From the IMG/VR virus record IMGVR_UViG_3300005367_000002, positions 1 through 52,156 of that record: a stretch of DNA of 52,156 bases; one strand, given 5' to 3'. Below, one piece after another: positions 22,959 through 33,065 of this stretch (within the stretch, counting starts at the first letter, position 1; each line of letters begins with the position of its first letter). The DNA is from a virus. The notes beneath the pieces are model-generated. The model was not told the DNA's origin and did not search any database. It was given only the letters and a program-made list of their open reading frames with translations. The position numbers were made by a program, and so were the translations under genes.

Positions 22959-23276
22959 TCATCCCAGGTTTTGCTGGATGTCCAGCGTGTCATAGTCCTT
23001 TGACGGAAAGTGGTACGGCGTACCGCCGCCGCTGACCGCTTTCCATTCGACGTCGTAACTTGCAACCGTGTCGACGTCGCCCGCGATCGGCGTGTACGAC
23101 ACGCGGCCGTTCACGGCGTCGGTGATCGTAACTGCGGCGTTCGACACCTTCGCAATTCCTGTCGCCACATTGGTGATGGTGATTGTCACGGTGTAGCCGG
23201 TGAGATTGACTGCGGCTCCGTTCGATTTCAGCGTTGCCGTGATGGGGTAGGTGTCGGTTCTCTTGCGGCTTTTCAT
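22959..23276 (-). CDS. BppU N-domain-like virion protein
   Basis: 105 residues, all-beta. TYPITATLKSNGAAVNLTGYTVTITI follows the pattern of the N-terminal domain of phage baseplate upper proteins (BppU), which attaches receptor-binding parts. It starts within the end of the large adhesin gene, fitting a small connector on that fibre. Confidence 0.65.
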   Translation of the reverse strand: MKSRKRTDTYPITATLKSNGAAVNLTGYTVTITITNVATGIAKVSNAAVTITDAVNGRVSYTPIAGDVDTVASYDVEWKAVSGGGTPYHFPSKDYDTLDIQQNLG

Positions 23277-25309
23277 GTGTCTGCCTCGACGCTCAAAGTG
23301 ACATCGTCTGTCGTTGCTGAGAGTGAGACCGCGTCTGGTTCCACGGTCAATGATACTTCGTCGAACACTGCCCAGAGGGGCGGTTTTAACTTCAATTCAG
23401 CCGGCGGCGGCGGGAGCAACGGAGCGAGGCCGATTGCCTCACGGACGACATTCACCAATGACCTAATGAGTCGATGCACCGGCTGATTGTCGACCGGGGC
23501 CGAACGTGTAGCGGGAGGGAGCGATTGGGATGTCTGCTGGGCCAGGATTGCCGCTCCGTGCCGCGGAAGTGCGCGCGGTACCTCGGGGGCGGGAGGGGCA
23601 GGTGCGGCGGCGGAAACTGGAGGCAGTGGATCTAGCGTTGCAATGAAGCGCGCCGGACGCGTCACACGCACCGGGGCGTCAAGCTGCGGATGCACGGCCG
23701 GGAAGTAGCGCGCGTACAGGTATGAGTAGACGGCGGTCTCGTCACCGACCGACAGTGCCGAGTCGTAAACCAGCACCTCGCAAATGTCGCCGGTGAACGC
23801 CGCCAGTGCGGCGCCGCCCCCGCCGACACTGAACCCCGCTGTGCCGTTGTCCGTCGAACTCCCAGATGGCTGAGTTACTGCGAAGGATTGGCCTGTCTCC
23901 GAGTATTGCAAAACGGCCCCCGGGCCAGTGCTTTTCCACTCCGATATGGTCGGGAGTCCAGTGAGCGAGTGAGACGCGATCGTCGCGTTGTTCGGGACGT
24001 TGACGCCGTCGGTGTAAATTAGACCGGGCCAGGCAAGATAATCAGCCTTCAGGGTCGACGTCCGCAGCGTCAGCACCGATCCCTGGCTGCCGGACAGCCG
24101 GTGCACGGCGAATATCGTCCGTGGGCTAGCTCCTGCGAGCACGCTCGATGTTCCGTTAGTCATGCCCCCTGAGCCGGCGAACGTGAGCCCTGGCTTTCCG
24201 TTGATGCTCGACAGGTTGTAAAGGATCGTCCCGGTTATATCGTTCCCGTTGCCACTCTGATCCGCCCAGGCGACGACGTTTGGGCCGGATAGCGAAATTC
24301 CCAGGTCTCCGCGCAACCACAGTCGCAACCCAACGACCGGCACTGGGCCTGGGAACGGCGCCATCTGCATCGCGGCGGCAGCTGGCGGACGCCGGATCGC
24401 TGGGAGCGTGCGCAGCGACTCAGGAGGCGGCGGTGATGGCGCGACCACGACCGCCGGTGGGACGATGTCCGTGAGCGGCGCCCGCACGCGCCTGGCCGCC
24501 ACCACCGCGCGTTCAGGCGGTGCGAATCCGGTACCGGTGAAGACGCCTGATGCGGTCGCGATCGCGAATTCCGTGAGGCGCTGTTTCGCCACCGGAATCT
24601 GTCGCGTCGGATATGGACTCGAAGGCGGCGGCGGTGACGTGCCAGCAGGCGCCTCGTCGAACGCCGACGCGATGGTAAGCCAGTTGTCATTGCCGACGCC
24701 AGGGTTCGTATACGTGGCCGCCTGCGTGCCGGCGTTTACTGCCTTGTACTCGATGCGGCACCCGGCGACGTCTGTGCTCCAGTCGACGCGAGTGCTCGTG
24801 AACCCCGTGCCAGTACTGGGGTTCCGGTTGTTTCCGTAGTTCATACACGCGCCGACCAGCAACGCCGGAGAATTGGCCGTGGTCAGATTACCTGACGTGA
24901 CGGCGTCTGCGGTCGTCCCGATTCCAGTCTGAAACTGTCCGGCCGGGGTTCCATCGAGAGAGCTCGACGTCTTGGCGCCGGTGATCTCCAGGAGCTTGAT
25001 ACCGCGCTGGGAGACAGTCGTGTTGTAGGTCGCGGTCACTGTGACCGTACCTGACGCCATGTTCTCGCGGTAGCCCATGGAGAGCACGAGCGGGTTGTTG
25101 GCGACGTTCTTAAGTGTCGTCCATCCCGTCGACCCGTTCACCGAGTCAGAAAACGTCACCGTCGCAGCCGCCGCGTTCACGCCACAGGCAACGGCGACGA
25201 GAATGGAACCCGCCGCCACGGTTATGGACGAGGACGTGAACGTCGTCCCCGACCCGGACATCCCGCCGGTCGCTGGATCGCAAGTCTCCTGCGCGACGGC
25301 GATCGCCAC
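23273..25309 (-). CDS. LamG/concanavalin-like tail adhesin
   Basis: 678 residues. Residues 1-215 form a Thr/Ser-rich beta domain. A Pro/Ala-rich linker with repeated PPxxP leads to a jelly-roll domain at about 320-540, marked by LRLWLRGDLGISLSGPNVV, WADQSGNGND and a closing CEVLVYDSAL. A second Pro-rich part ends in alternating Val/Ser strands. The layout suggests a surface-binding virion protein recognising sugars. Confidence 0.75.
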   Translation of the reverse strand: MAIAVAQETCDPATGGMSGSGTTFTSSSITVAAGSILVAVACGVNAAAATVTFSDSVNGSTGWTTLKNVANNPLVLSMGYRENMASGTVTVTATYNTTVSQRGIKLLEITGAKTSSSLDGTPAGQFQTGIGTTADAVTSGNLTTANSPALLVGACMNYGNNRNPSTGTGFTSTRVDWSTDVAGCRIEYKAVNAGTQAATYTNPGVGNDNWLTIASAFDEAPAGTSPPPPSSPYPTRQIPVAKQRLTEFAIATASGVFTGTGFAPPERAVVAARRVRAPLTDIVPPAVVVAPSPPPPESLRTLPAIRRPPAAAAMQMAPFPGPVPVVGLRLWLRGDLGISLSGPNVVAWADQSGNGNDITGTILYNLSSINGKPGLTFAGSGGMTNGTSSVLAGASPRTIFAVHRLSGSQGSVLTLRTSTLKADYLAWPGLIYTDGVNVPNNATIASHSLTGLPTISEWKSTGPGAVLQYSETGQSFAVTQPSGSSTDNGTAGFSVGGGGAALAAFTGDICEVLVYDSALSVGDETAVYSYLYARYFPAVHPQLDAPVRVTRPARFIATLDPLPPVSAAAPAPPAPEVPRALPRHGAAILAQQTSQSLPPATRSAPVDNQPVHRLIRSLVNVVREAIGLAPLLPPPPAELKLKPPLWAVFDEVSLTVEPDAVSLSATTDDVTLSVEADT

Positions 25310-25312
25310 TGA

Positions 25313-25621
25313 TTAGCCCCTGCTGGGGGCCAAGGAGAGCGAGACCTCGGCGCCCTGTAGCCACTCCTCGCCGTCCGGGCTGGTCACCTTCGAGATGAGC
25401 GTATTGGCCGAGATGACCTTGTGCTGGACGATGGTGCCGTTCGAGGCCTCGCGCACGTCGATCTTCTCAGGCACGAACTCGACGGCGCCTCCAGGGACGG
25501 AGAAGAACATGTCGCCGTCGCCCTTCACGGGTTGCAGCTTCACGAACGGCATGTTGACCAGCCGGCCGTCACTCTCGATCCGTCGCTCGAACAGCAGGGA
25601 GACCTTCCAAGTCGCTTTCAT
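25313..25621 (-). CDS. hypothetical virion-region protein
   Basis: 102 residues, beta-rich, ATG 25621 overlapping the upstream TGA. No family. Lies between adhesin and smaller tail genes. Confidence 0.6.
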   Translation of the reverse strand: MKATWKVSLLFERRIESDGRLVNMPFVKLQPVKGDGDMFFSVPGGAVEFVPEKIDVREASNGTIVQHKVISANTLISKVTSPDGEEWLQGAEVSLSLAPSRG

Positions 25622-25914
25622 CGCATGCACTCCTCGACGGCGCTTCGGAGCGCCGCTCTCGCTTCAGCTCTGGCCAACTTCTTTTCGAACACATCGCAGC
25701 CCGCTCCGTTGGCCATTAGGAACGAGCAACGCTTACAGCAAGGTCGCATGCAGGCGAGGCAGAACACGCCGACGTCATCGAGCTTCTGCCCGGCCTGGAT
25801 CGCGGTAACGTGCTGGCAGTGGCCGCACGTATACGTCTCCTCCTCGAGGACGACCTTGCCGCTTTCGCGACTGCGCTCGGTCCAGACGCCTTCCCTGCGA
25901 CCCTGAACCGGCAT
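25618..25914 (-). CDS. zinc-binding protein
   Basis: 98 residues. CGHC (30-33), CLACMRPCCKRC (52-63) and a further Cys near 73 suggest two zinc sites. Basic helix at the end. Its place among virion genes is unusual for a zinc-ribbon protein. Confidence 0.65.
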   Translation of the reverse strand: MPVQGRREGVWTERSRESGKVVLEEETYTCGHCQHVTAIQAGQKLDDVGVFCLACMRPCCKRCSFLMANGAGCDVFEKKLARAEARAALRSAVEECMR

Positions 25915-26364
25915 TTACTCGCCGAACCCCATGTCGACGTCGACCGACGTCAGGGCACCGCCAGCGATCTGGATCTGCGCGCCGAAGCCGTTCGCCGAGG
26001 CCGCGATGCTGTTGATCTCGGCGTCGCCTTGCAGGGCGTTCCACTGCAAGCTGTTGCGGGGGTTGCCCTGACGGCGCAGGAGCGGCTGACCCGCGGTGTA
26101 CGTCGGTTCCACGCTGGCGTTGCTGCCGGCCGTGGCACCGGCCACGCTCACGCCGTTGCGCGGGCGAGGGGTGACGGCGGTAGAGGTGCCCGCCGCCGTG
26201 CTCGGGCGGACGTCGATCTGAAACGACGCCTCCGAAGACGGAACGCCGATAGTGGCCGCCATGAACTCCAGCAGGCGCAGCCGCAGCGTCGCCGAGCCGG
26301 TGAGGATGAGCGGAGTCTTGGTCGCCGCCGGGGCGATGGTGCCAGATGCGTCGTAGATGGCCAT
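25915..26364 (-). CDS. virion protein, beta-rich
   Basis: 149 residues with Ala/Thr/Gly-rich strands and no charge clusters. The end (QIQIAGGALTSVDVDMGFGE) looks like a beta sandwich. Probably a small tail or fibre part; no family recognised. Confidence 0.6.
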   Translation of the reverse strand: MAIYDASGTIAPAATKTPLILTGSATLRLRLLEFMAATIGVPSSEASFQIDVRPSTAAGTSTAVTPRPRNGVSVAGATAGSNASVEPTYTAGQPLLRRQGNPRNSLQWNALQGDAEINSIAASANGFGAQIQIAGGALTSVDVDMGFGE

Positions 26365-26388
26365 GGTGAGAGTCCTTTCCGTTGTTGT

Positions 26389-26805
26389 TCAGAGCATCGA
26401 GACATCGAGTGTGTACGTTCCGCTTCCAGCGGTGCGCGTGGCGGTCCACCGGATCGCTTTCGTCCGCAGTGGGTCGACCTGGACGCGCACGGGAGTGAGC
26501 GCCGAGCCGGCCGGCTTCCCGGCGCCAGCGATGTACGCGACCAGCCCAGCGTCGGTCATCGGCGCCCAGCGCGCCTCTGTCGGCCGTCGGCTGTCGTAAT
26601 TGTCCGACTGCTCGGCCGTGATCGTCGCGGTCGGCGTGCCGGTGGTGCTGGTGGTGAAGTTGATAGAGTGCTTCCCGCCGAACGGGATGATGGCCTGCTG
26701 GACGGTGGTGGTTCCGTCGAGCGTGCCAGCGTTGATCGGGGTGTAGTCGACTTCCCGGGCTCGGCTTCCGGCGACGGGGACTGAGAAAGATTCTGGGCCT
26801 GCCAT
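26389..26805 (-). CDS. virion protein, beta-rich
   Basis: 138 residues from ATG 26805 (GGAG 9 nt upstream). Thr-rich strands (HSINFTTSTTG, TATITAEQSDNYD) and a YTLDVSM end. Similar in style to 25915-26364; the two may be related structural parts. Confidence 0.6.
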   Translation of the reverse strand: MAGPESFSVPVAGSRAREVDYTPINAGTLDGTTTVQQAIIPFGGKHSINFTTSTTGTPTATITAEQSDNYDSRRPTEARWAPMTDAGLVAYIAGAGKPAGSALTPVRVQVDPLRTKAIRWTATRTAGSGTYTLDVSML

Positions 26806-26809
26806 TTTG

Positions 26810-27379
26810 TCAGCTCCTTGCCTGCTCGCGCACGGCGGTTTCCATTCGGTCCGAAGGGGTTGGAAGCGATCCGGGGACGCTCGGTCCGCCCCCGCCGCCA
26901 GGTGCTGGCTTCGCGGGGTTTTCGTGCGACTGGTACGCCTCGGTTGCGGGCTTCTGGAAGAGGACACCGAGGACGTTCTGCGCCCACGTCTTCCATGGCG
27001 GCTTGGTCTCGATCATGTCCTGGTACGAAGCGTCCACGAGCGCGGCCCAGACCGTCGGGTAGACGGCCCTCAGCGCCGTAACCTCGTCGGGGTTGAGCAT
27101 CCCGGACATGAGCAGGTCCCGCGCTCGGTCGAGCGGGTCGAGCATGATGGCCACGAGGCGGTCAAGGTCGTATTGCGCGACGGACGACAGCGGTAGCGGG
27201 TCGCCCCACTCGTCGGTCTTGATCTTCGGCCCGAACTGCTTGATGTACTCGATGTGCGGCACGGGCTCTCCGCGCGCCTTCATCGTGTTCCCGGCGGCGA
27301 TGAGGTGCACCAGGTCGACGTGCTTCGGATCCTTCGGCGGCTTCCGAGGGTCAGACTTGAGCCAGTTCTTGGTGCTCAT
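26810..27379 (-). CDS. hypothetical virion-region protein
   Basis: 189 residues. Helical N-terminal two thirds (DLDRLVAIMLDPLDRARDLL) and a disordered Pro/Gly C-terminus. Coupled to the large ejection-type gene upstream. No family. Confidence 0.65.
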   Translation of the reverse strand: MSTKNWLKSDPRKPPKDPKHVDLVHLIAAGNTMKARGEPVPHIEYIKQFGPKIKTDEWGDPLPLSSVAQYDLDRLVAIMLDPLDRARDLLMSGMLNPDEVTALRAVYPTVWAALVDASYQDMIETKPPWKTWAQNVLGVLFQKPATEAYQSHENPAKPAPGGGGGPSVPGSLPTPSDRMETAVREQARS

Positions 27380-29073
27380 TTGGTCGCCACCGCTTCCTGG
27401 TCGTCGCCGAAGATCGAGTCACGAAGATGCTGCTGGAGCGGCCTCGGGTCGTTCATTTGCGTGGCTGCGTCGATCACAGGCTGCGGGATGGCCCGTGCCG
27501 CAGCCTTCCCGGTCCCGAACAGCGTCCACTGCCCGAGTTTCGAGGCCATGGCCTTATCGGCGACCGGAGCCAGCTTCTTCGCCGCCTCGCCCGCCGCGTA
27601 GCCGTACATCGCACCGGTCGCCATGTCACCGCCCGCAAGGTGAGCAGCTCCGGCTCCGATCGCCGCTCCAGCCCCGCCAGCTCCACGCGCATGAGCGAAT
27701 TTCCCAATGGCTCCCATGATCCCCTGCTTCTCCTCGCCCCCGGGACGCTCTACCTGGAACCGCTGATCTCCCGTCGCCTCTTTCATGAGGCCGAGGACGT
27801 GTACCTTCTGGTTGTTCGCTTCGAGCTGCGCCACGGTCCCGGGAGGCGAATGCAACTCGACATAGGCGTGCAGCTTGTCCTTGACGCCGTCGCCGATCGC
27901 TTGAAGCACCTTCTGCGTGTCTGTCGTCTCCCCCGCGTGCTGTGGGTTGGCTGCCATGGCAGGGCCGTGCAGGTAATCCGAGATAAACTTTCGCACCTGA
28001 GCCGGTGCCGGGTTGTTTCCCAGGCGCTTGAATTGGTCCTCGACGGCATCGATCTTCGCTAGCTGTGCCTTCGTTCCGGCCTTGAACTGATCCCGCGCGT
28101 GGTCGATCACCGACTGAATCCCGACATCTGGGACGCCGCTGCTGCCAGCCTTCGCAGATCCTTCGAGAGCTTTCGTGTAAATGGCGTCGTTCTGCGCGTT
28201 CAGTTCATTGAGACGCGGCGGAATGACTTCTTGAAGTTTCTTGGGATCCCCGAGGGCCGCCTTGATTGTCGGCTCGCTCTTGATGACCTCGGCGACCTGC
28301 GGTCCCTCCTTGACCATGAGCCGCTGCTCGTACGTTCCCGCGTTCGCGGCGGCATCACGCACAATCCGCCGGTCGATGCGCTCGCCGGCATTGTCGATGA
28401 CGTTACCGATCTTCTTGCCGGCTACGCCGAGCGCGCCGCCTCCGACTGCTCCGATTCCGGAGTCAATCGCGATGTCCTTGCGTCCCTCTGCGGTCGCCGG
28501 GTCGCCCTTCGAGTACCCGGCGCCAGCGAATGCCCCGGTCGCGCCACCCTTGAGTGCAGCGGCGCCGTAGCCGGCCGACGCCGTGGCTGGTGCCAATAAT
28601 CCCAGTTCTGCCCCGCCGATCAGGTTGCCTGCGACCATGTCGCCTTTGTGCGTCGCCGACAGATCAGCATTGCGCTTGTTGTACTCGGCTAGGCGCTGCG
28701 AGTAGGTGAGATCGTCGGTCAGCGGCGACAGCCCCGGGTGGCCTTCTCCGGCCGCGTTGAACTTTTCGATCTGCTCGCGCAGCGCTGGTGGTGCCTTCGA
28801 GAGGAACGTGTCAACGAGGGCCCCGCCCTTCGCGCCCCACCCCATCGTCATGCCCTGGGCGGCGCCGACGCGCCGAGCGACCACCGGGCCGTAGTCCGGG
28901 TGGTCTTCCTTCGGCGCGGGCGGTTGGTACGAGTGATCTGGCGCGGCCTCTGGCTGCTTTCCCAGCTTCTGAGCCTCGCGCAGGATGTTGTTCCACTCCT
29001 CGTCATCGCCGGGTTGGCCGAGGTTCGGCGCCACCGAGCCAGGCACGGGAGGGATGTCGGTTGCACCGGCCAT
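27376..29073 (-). CDS. ejection-type internal virion protein with glycine-rich membrane segments
   Basis: 565 residues. Disordered start, then helices, then Gly/Ala zippers at about 150-240 (GNLIGGAELGLLAPATASAG and following) and again near 480-530. Long helices lie between. Such Gly-zipper segments are common in podovirus proteins that enter the host membrane with the DNA. Position next to two other large helical proteins supports this. No sequence family is claimed. Confidence 0.6.
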   Translation of the reverse strand: MAGATDIPPVPGSVAPNLGQPGDDEEWNNILREAQKLGKQPEAAPDHSYQPPAPKEDHPDYGPVVARRVGAAQGMTMGWGAKGGALVDTFLSKAPPALREQIEKFNAAGEGHPGLSPLTDDLTYSQRLAEYNKRNADLSATHKGDMVAGNLIGGAELGLLAPATASAGYGAAALKGGATGAFAGAGYSKGDPATAEGRKDIAIDSGIGAVGGGALGVAGKKIGNVIDNAGERIDRRIVRDAAANAGTYEQRLMVKEGPQVAEVIKSEPTIKAALGDPKKLQEVIPPRLNELNAQNDAIYTKALEGSAKAGSSGVPDVGIQSVIDHARDQFKAGTKAQLAKIDAVEDQFKRLGNNPAPAQVRKFISDYLHGPAMAANPQHAGETTDTQKVLQAIGDGVKDKLHAYVELHSPPGTVAQLEANNQKVHVLGLMKEATGDQRFQVERPGGEEKQGIMGAIGKFAHARGAGGAGAAIGAGAAHLAGGDMATGAMYGYAAGEAAKKLAPVADKAMASKLGQWTLFGTGKAAARAIPQPVIDAATQMNDPRPLQQHLRDSIFGDDQEAVATK

Positions 29074-30815
29074 CAGCGCAAGTCCTCGTCGGTGATTCCA
29101 AGCTGTTTCATCACGACCTTTGCCCCCGGCAGGTTCGGGTTCGCCTTTAGCTTTCGAATCGTCCTGGCTCGAAGGTCTTCGACTGGGTTCGCCGCGGGGG
29201 CCGCCGGCTGAGCAGGCGTCGGCGTCGGGACGGACTTCAGCCCGGCGACGCCAGGCGACCGCTTCGGCACCTTCGGCTGGAAGTCGTCGATGCTCTGCGC
29301 GCCAGGATCCTCGGGAAGCGGCGCCTGGCTGTTCACGTCCTCGGGCGAGTCCTTGGCGACGGGACCGGTCTTCCCGGCGGCGAGCTCGTCGCGAGTGACC
29401 GGGCCAGATAGCGGCTGCTTCGGGACGAACATCGTCGGGGGGGCCATGGCCGGTGACGCCGGGGCTGGGGCCTCACCGCGGTACTGCTGGAGGAGTTGCT
29501 TCGGGTTCTTGAAGCCGTGGGAGGCGAGGCCGCGGGCAGCGTCTCGGTCGAGCTTGTCGATCGCGGCGTCCAACTTGGCCACGCCCATGCCGGCCTTTGA
29601 TGCGAGCGAGCCGCCGATCTGACCCTCGATGATGCCGACGTCTGGACCGGTCAGAACGCCCAGTGCATCCTTCGCCGGGCCCTTCATCATGACGAGCGCG
29701 TCGTTGTAGAGCTGGTCGCGAACCCTGAACTCGTCTTTCGTCGGGTCGATCGTCGCGCCGTATTTCTCCTCGTGGTCACGCAGGCGCTTCAGAGCGTCGC
29801 GCAAGTCGGCGTAGGCCGGCAGCGCCCCCTTCGTGGTCGTGCCGTTCCCGTGCATGAGCTCGTCGGCAAGCTTCGGCGTGCTCGCCTCGCCGATCTTGTC
29901 GCCGTTGACGTTGAAGATGTCCGTCGGGCTGAGCTGGATTTCCGAGGCTGTCGGCCCCTTCGACTTGTCGGGCTTGTTCTCGTTCTCGGTGATCGTGATG
30001 TCCTTGCCCTGCTTCACGATCTTCTGAGTCATGCCGTCGACGGCGCGGCCCTGAGCGTCCAGCATTTCCTTTTGCGCTTTCGCGATGGTCTCATTCGCGT
30101 CGATGTCTGCCTGGGTCTTCCCCTGCGCTTCGAGGTTCGCCTTGCCGATGAGCACGACGCGCTTGAAGGCCACGGCGCCGCGAGCGTCGACCTCAGCCAG
30201 CAGGAGCTTCCGCGCTTCCTGCGCATCGTTCAGGCCGGCCTCGGCCATCACGGCCTTGTCCTTCATCATCTTGATTTTCTCGCGCTGTCGGTCCAGGTCG
30301 CCGTTGATGATGGCGTCGACGGCAGACGGTCCCTGGTCGCGTCCGGTCATGACGGCGATGCGCGCCCGCATAGCATCGGCAGCGCCGCTGAGCCCCACGG
30401 CAAGCGCCTTCATCACGTTCCCGTACGTATCTCCCTCGTGGAACAGCTTCGGCGTGGGGGCGTTGTCGTAGCGGTCGCGCGCTTCCTTCAGCCGCGTCGA
30501 CCACTGTGTGATTTCGTTCTGTGTCTGCTCGTACGCCTTCGCGTGCTCCTCTTGCTGGCGCGCGTACTCGTCTGCCTGCGCTTTCGCGTCGGCAGCCTTC
30601 GCCTCTGCCACTTCCTTGTCGTGCTCGGACTTGGCAAGCGCGTCGTCGATCTGCTGATTCCGCAGCGTTGACAGGTCTTCGTGCAGCTTCGTTTGCTCTG
30701 GGGCCAGCTTCGACGTGGTGACGTCGTTCTCCGGATGCGTCGTCGTCGCCGTGATTTTCTCCGGCGGCGGCGGAATCAGGAACGGAGCTTGCGGGTATGT
30801 GCTCAGGTCTGCCAT
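29073..30815 (-). CDS. large coiled-coil ejection-type protein
   Basis: 580 residues. Residues 35-125 and 165-260 are long, charged coiled coils (for example NQQIDDALAKSEHDKEVAEA), the rest mixed helix and Pro-rich linkers. Starts by one-base overlap with the next gene. In P22-like phages three internal proteins fill this place; the assignment is by position and composition. Confidence 0.6.
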   Translation of the reverse strand: MADLSTYPQAPFLIPPPPEKITATTTHPENDVTTSKLAPEQTKLHEDLSTLRNQQIDDALAKSEHDKEVAEAKAADAKAQADEYARQQEEHAKAYEQTQNEITQWSTRLKEARDRYDNAPTPKLFHEGDTYGNVMKALAVGLSGAADAMRARIAVMTGRDQGPSAVDAIINGDLDRQREKIKMMKDKAVMAEAGLNDAQEARKLLLAEVDARGAVAFKRVVLIGKANLEAQGKTQADIDANETIAKAQKEMLDAQGRAVDGMTQKIVKQGKDITITENENKPDKSKGPTASEIQLSPTDIFNVNGDKIGEASTPKLADELMHGNGTTTKGALPAYADLRDALKRLRDHEEKYGATIDPTKDEFRVRDQLYNDALVMMKGPAKDALGVLTGPDVGIIEGQIGGSLASKAGMGVAKLDAAIDKLDRDAARGLASHGFKNPKQLLQQYRGEAPAPASPAMAPPTMFVPKQPLSGPVTRDELAAGKTGPVAKDSPEDVNSQAPLPEDPGAQSIDDFQPKVPKRSPGVAGLKSVPTPTPAQPAAPAANPVEDLRARTIRKLKANPNLPGAKVVMKQLGITDEDLR

Positions 30816-30818
30816 TGG

Positions 30819-33065
30819 TCAGTCCAGGATCGGAGATCCATTGGCTCCATAGGTGATGCCGCCACCACCGGCAGCTGGGTAGTACGAGGCGACGCCACCG
30901 GACCCTGGGCCTGTGTAAACCGCGCCAGACGCGAGATCGTTCGACGGAGTCGAACCGCCACCGAGATTCGCGATGAACTTGCCGAGCGACCCGATCCCGG
31001 AAGCAAGCGCAGCTTGGTCCGCGAGTGTCTTCGCCTGCGCGAGCGCCTTGTCCTGGTAGTTGAACCCCATCTGAGCCAGGAGCAGTTGGATCTGATCGTC
31101 GCGGAGGCCCTGCGCTCTGGCGTTGTCGATGATCTGCTGCTGGAGAGCGGCGGACTGGTTGTAGGCGGAAGCCTTGTTTGCGGCATCGGCCGTGAACTGC
31201 GCGGCGTTCGCTGCCAGATTCGCGTTGCTGATGCCGACCTGGGTCCGCGCGGTAAGATCGGCAAGCGACGCAGTGTTGGCGGCGTTCGCGTTGAACTGGC
31301 TGGCGTTCGCCTGAAGAGTTGCGTTGCTGATGTTCGTCTGGGTGACCGCGGCCAGGTTCGCCTTCGACGCATCAAGGTCGGCTTGGATCTGGGCGATGCG
31401 AGCGTTCAGCGCGTTGGCTGCGTTCGACTGTCCGGCCGCGAGCGCCGTGGCCTGATTTGCCTTGGCCGCGTCCATCTGAGCGTTCAGCGTCGCGATTCGA
31501 GACGTCAGCTCGTTGGAGGCGTTCGCGGTCGACACCGTGATGGTGTTGCGGATGTTCTCGATCTGCGCCTGCATCGCAGCGGCAAGGTTCGTCTTGCCCG
31601 CGTCAAGGGCCGCCTGCATGTTGGCGGTCGCGACCTGAACTTGCTTGTTCATGTTCGCGATCGACGTCTGCAACGCCGACGACTGGTTCGACTTGGCCGC
31701 ATCAAGGAGGTTGATGGCGTTCGTCTTCGCGACGTCGACATCGGCTCCGAGCTGGGCGGCGGCGCGACTGACGTCGTTCTGATAGAGACTCGAGGCGAAC
31801 GTGCCGTACTGCTGGCGACCCGTGGCCTGCTCCTGCGCGCGGAGGGCGGCCATGTCCGCGGCGCTCGCGGCGTTGGCGGCCATGAGCCCCTGCTGACCGG
31901 CACGGAGCGCAGCGCCGGGAGAGCGACCCTGTAGCGCGCCGGCCGCGCCGAGCTGCTGGCGGGCGTTCGTGTCGATCGCCTTCTGAAGCAGCTGGACGGC
32001 AGCGCTCGGGGCGGTTCCGTTCGCCGCGCCCTCGGCCATCGCGAGGGCCTTGAGCATCGCGTCCCGCGACTCGGCGGTCTGCGTCGGATCCATCATGATC
32101 CGGTCGATGTGCTGAGCCGTGATGTCGCCGGGCTTGTTGATGTCAGAGACGCCAATCTGCGGCGCCGTGATCGACCCGGCCTGGATGGTCCCAGGCGCGG
32201 CGATGACGGGCGCGCTCACCGAGCCGGCGCTGATAGTCGTCGGCGTGACTCGCTCGATGGGACCAACCTGGCCGGCCGAGATGGTCGGCGGCGCGTTGAT
32301 GGTCGGCGCGGTGTATCCCGAGTACGAGGCCGGCGTCGGGGCCGAGATGGTCGGGGCCGTGTAGCCGCCAGCGGTCACGGTCGGCGGGGGGCGGTCGCCG
32401 CTATTCGCCGCGGCGGAGTCGGCAAGCTGCTTCTGAAACGCCGCCAGGTCGGCCCCAGCCGTCGGGGAGCCGCCGGCACCGGTGCCAGTGCCGCCGGTCG
32501 TTCCGCCGGCACCGGACGTCGTGCCTGGCTGCGTCCCGTCGCCCTTCAGGCCTCCGAGCCCGTAGACCGACGCGGCGCCGCCGAGAATCTTCCCGAACGC
32601 GCTGTCGGTGAACAGGCTCTTGCCGGAATCGGGACCGCCGAACAGCTTGTCGTTCGCGACGCCCTGGTTCAGCCCCGGAGTTCCGACCACGTTGAGCTTC
32701 TCGGAGTCCTCCTTGATGCTCCGGATCCCGGTCTTTGCGACATTGCCCCAATCGATTTGACTGTTCGTGTCGTTGATGGCGGCAATCTGCGCGGGCGTGT
32801 ACGCGGTCCCGTCGGGGCCAGTCGTCGTATACGTGCCGTCTGGCTTGGTCGTCTTGACCCACCCGTCGCCGCGGTCGACTGACGTCGTTCCATCCGGATA
32901 GGTCGTGATCTTGGCGACGCCACCGTCCGCGGCAGGCGGATAGGTGGTCGTGCGCGACCCATCTGGGTTGTACGTCGTCTGCGAACCGTCCGGGTTCGTG
33001 ACGGTGGACGACCCGGTAGGAGCCGACGCCCCCGGTCGCAGCGGCTGGAGCGAAGCGGCAGCCAT
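30819..33065 (-). CDS. large helical-repeat virion protein
   Basis: 748 residues from ATG 33065, which overlaps the previous stop (TGATG). Residues 20-90 hold repeats of NPDGSxTTY type, probably beta hairpins. Residues 220-310 repeat a TISAP/TINAP motif. From about 420 to 640 there are long Ala/Asn/Gln-rich helices with repeated ANMQAAL, ATLNAQM, ARIAQIQ units. The tail is Gly-rich. A frame open to 34430 is only an overlap of two genes. Likely internal or tail-tip protein. Confidence 0.65.
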   Translation of the reverse strand: MAAASLQPLRPGASAPTGSSTVTNPDGSQTTYNPDGSRTTTYPPAADGGVAKITTYPDGTTSVDRGDGWVKTTKPDGTYTTTGPDGTAYTPAQIAAINDTNSQIDWGNVAKTGIRSIKEDSEKLNVVGTPGLNQGVANDKLFGGPDSGKSLFTDSAFGKILGGAASVYGLGGLKGDGTQPGTTSGAGGTTGGTGTGAGGSPTAGADLAAFQKQLADSAAANSGDRPPPTVTAGGYTAPTISAPTPASYSGYTAPTINAPPTISAGQVGPIERVTPTTISAGSVSAPVIAAPGTIQAGSITAPQIGVSDINKPGDITAQHIDRIMMDPTQTAESRDAMLKALAMAEGAANGTAPSAAVQLLQKAIDTNARQQLGAAGALQGRSPGAALRAGQQGLMAANAASAADMAALRAQEQATGRQQYGTFASSLYQNDVSRAAAQLGADVDVAKTNAINLLDAAKSNQSSALQTSIANMNKQVQVATANMQAALDAGKTNLAAAMQAQIENIRNTITVSTANASNELTSRIATLNAQMDAAKANQATALAAGQSNAANALNARIAQIQADLDASKANLAAVTQTNISNATLQANASQFNANAANTASLADLTARTQVGISNANLAANAAQFTADAANKASAYNQSAALQQQIIDNARAQGLRDDQIQLLLAQMGFNYQDKALAQAKTLADQAALASGIGSLGKFIANLGGGSTPSNDLASGAVYTGPGSGGVASYYPAAGGGGITYGANGSPILD